Shown piece after piece: positions 25,704 through 25,820 of a DNA stretch of 25,820 nt. The notes under the pieces are model-generated. The model had not been told where the DNA came from and did not search any database. It saw only the letters and a list, made by a program, of their open reading frames with translations. Made by a program: the position numbers and the translations under genes. Positions within the stretch are counted from its first letter, which is position 1. Each line of letters begins with the position of its first letter. Origin of the DNA: UBA6197 sp047638075 (lineage in GTDB: Bacteria; Pseudomonadota; Alphaproteobacteria; Rhodobacterales; Rhodobacteraceae); NCBI RefSeq assembly GCF_047638075.1, contig NZ_JBLJBV010000086.1:1-25820 (forward strand), written 5' to 3'.

Positions 25704-25740
25704 CCTCTCGGCGATGCAAGCATCGCCTGCCGGGCAACGG
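25704..25740 (+). repeat. Hairpin mini-element copy B (37 bp)
   Basis: CCTCTC (25704-25709), arms GGCGATGC and GCATCGCC around AA, then TGCCGGGCAACGG. It separates DDSGIV from MIYKRLEQ in IS66 tnpB, 146 bp after copy A, in the same orientation. No flanking target duplication is visible. Confidence 0.9.
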
Positions 25741-25820
25741 ATGATCTACAAGCGATTGGAACAGGGCGGCTTTGCCTGGGCCAAAGGTCGGCGACGGGGT
25801 CATGCGGCTGTTGCGAGTGC

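Larger units (their letters stand above)
25473..25820 (+). pseudogene. tnpB: IS66-family TnpB, interrupted twice, runs off the window
   Basis: It starts with GTG at 25473, overlapping the tnpA stop, and reads IFPDQAVRTVIATKP; after mini-element A it resumes with VDFRKGHDGLATMAHAELGFAPKAG. A one-base loss in a G run near 25635 shifts the frame to MVVFRSKRGNRIKVLFWDDSGIV. Mini-element B follows, then MIYKRLEQGGFAW. An apparent extra base near 25777 is followed by PKVGDGVMRLLRV. All pieces match IS66 TnpB in order. With two 37-bp insertions and two single-base shifts it cannot encode a normal protein, though both single-base shifts are in G-rich runs and could be sequencing errors. Confidence 0.85.

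Noticed and set aside
24598..25740. Mini-elements as programmed ribosome-bypass sequences
   Set aside because: Two copies are antisense to their gene and no matching take-off and landing codons flank the copies, so an RNA-level device common to all is unlikely.
24230..25740. Mini-elements as a CRISPR array
   Set aside because: Although 37 bp is a typical repeat length, the copies are irregularly spaced inside genes, vary in the stem and have no spacers of constant length.

Overview
The window looks like chromosomal DNA of a marine alphaproteobacterium of the Rhodobacterales (Roseobacter-type). The evidence is gene content: a Fur-type Mur regulator divergent from a sitABCD manganese transporter, methionine synthase split into two genes, an X-W-V betaine/choline/DMSP-type ABC transporter, and moderately GC-rich housekeeping genes. 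The species cannot be named from this sequence alone.

Layout. (1) 1-170: scar of mobile DNA, made of the end of an IS91-like element abutting a 19-codon remnant of an IS66-type orfA. (2) 204-4629: two alpha/beta hydrolases (one with its nucleophile serine replaced by tryptophan), thrS, a cold-shock protein and an ArsC/Spx-like protein. (3) 4886-9035: mur and sitABCD, divergent, sharing a control region with two 15-bp palindromes placed around the sit -35 box. (4) 9145-12940: two-gene methionine synthase preceded by palindromic candidate operators. (5) 13252-18086: lon, an orphan EnvZ-like histidine kinase and a metallo-beta-lactamase-fold hydrolase. (6) 18156-20418: tRNA-Asn(GUU) followed by a worn integration hotspot with a truncated integrase, a second recombinase fragment on the other strand, a 42-bp perfect palindrome, a second copy of the IS91-like end, and a hypothetical gene truncated by it. 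(7) 20779-23778: intact X-W-V transporter operon. (8) 23943-25820: a decayed IS3-family element next to a decayed IS66-family element.

The most unusual signal is a family of six tiny hairpin elements (36-41 bp, mostly exactly 37) at 19844, 24230, 24598, 24681, 25521 and 25704. Each has a CCTCTC-like 5' box, a central stem-loop whose arms differ between copies but change in a compensating way, and a 3' palindromic box close to TGCCGGGCAACGG. Five interrupt IS3 or IS66 transposase genes at points where removing the element rejoins recognisable transposase sequence; the sixth lies in other mobile-element debris. One adds 12 in-frame residues (PLGDFANHLPVT), and removing them restores the canonical DD(35)E spacing of IS3 transposases. 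No copy was seen in a host gene here. They behave like a non-autonomous insertion family that uses, or is tolerated only in, transposon genes.

How the genes work together: mur and sitABCD form a manganese uptake and control unit; metH1 and metH2 together make one cobalamin-dependent methionine synthase; the X-W-V operon would import an osmolyte such as glycine betaine, choline or DMSP. thrS, lon, csp and tRNA-Asn are core functions. The stretches between them (1-170, 18231-20420, 23780-25820) are accessory.
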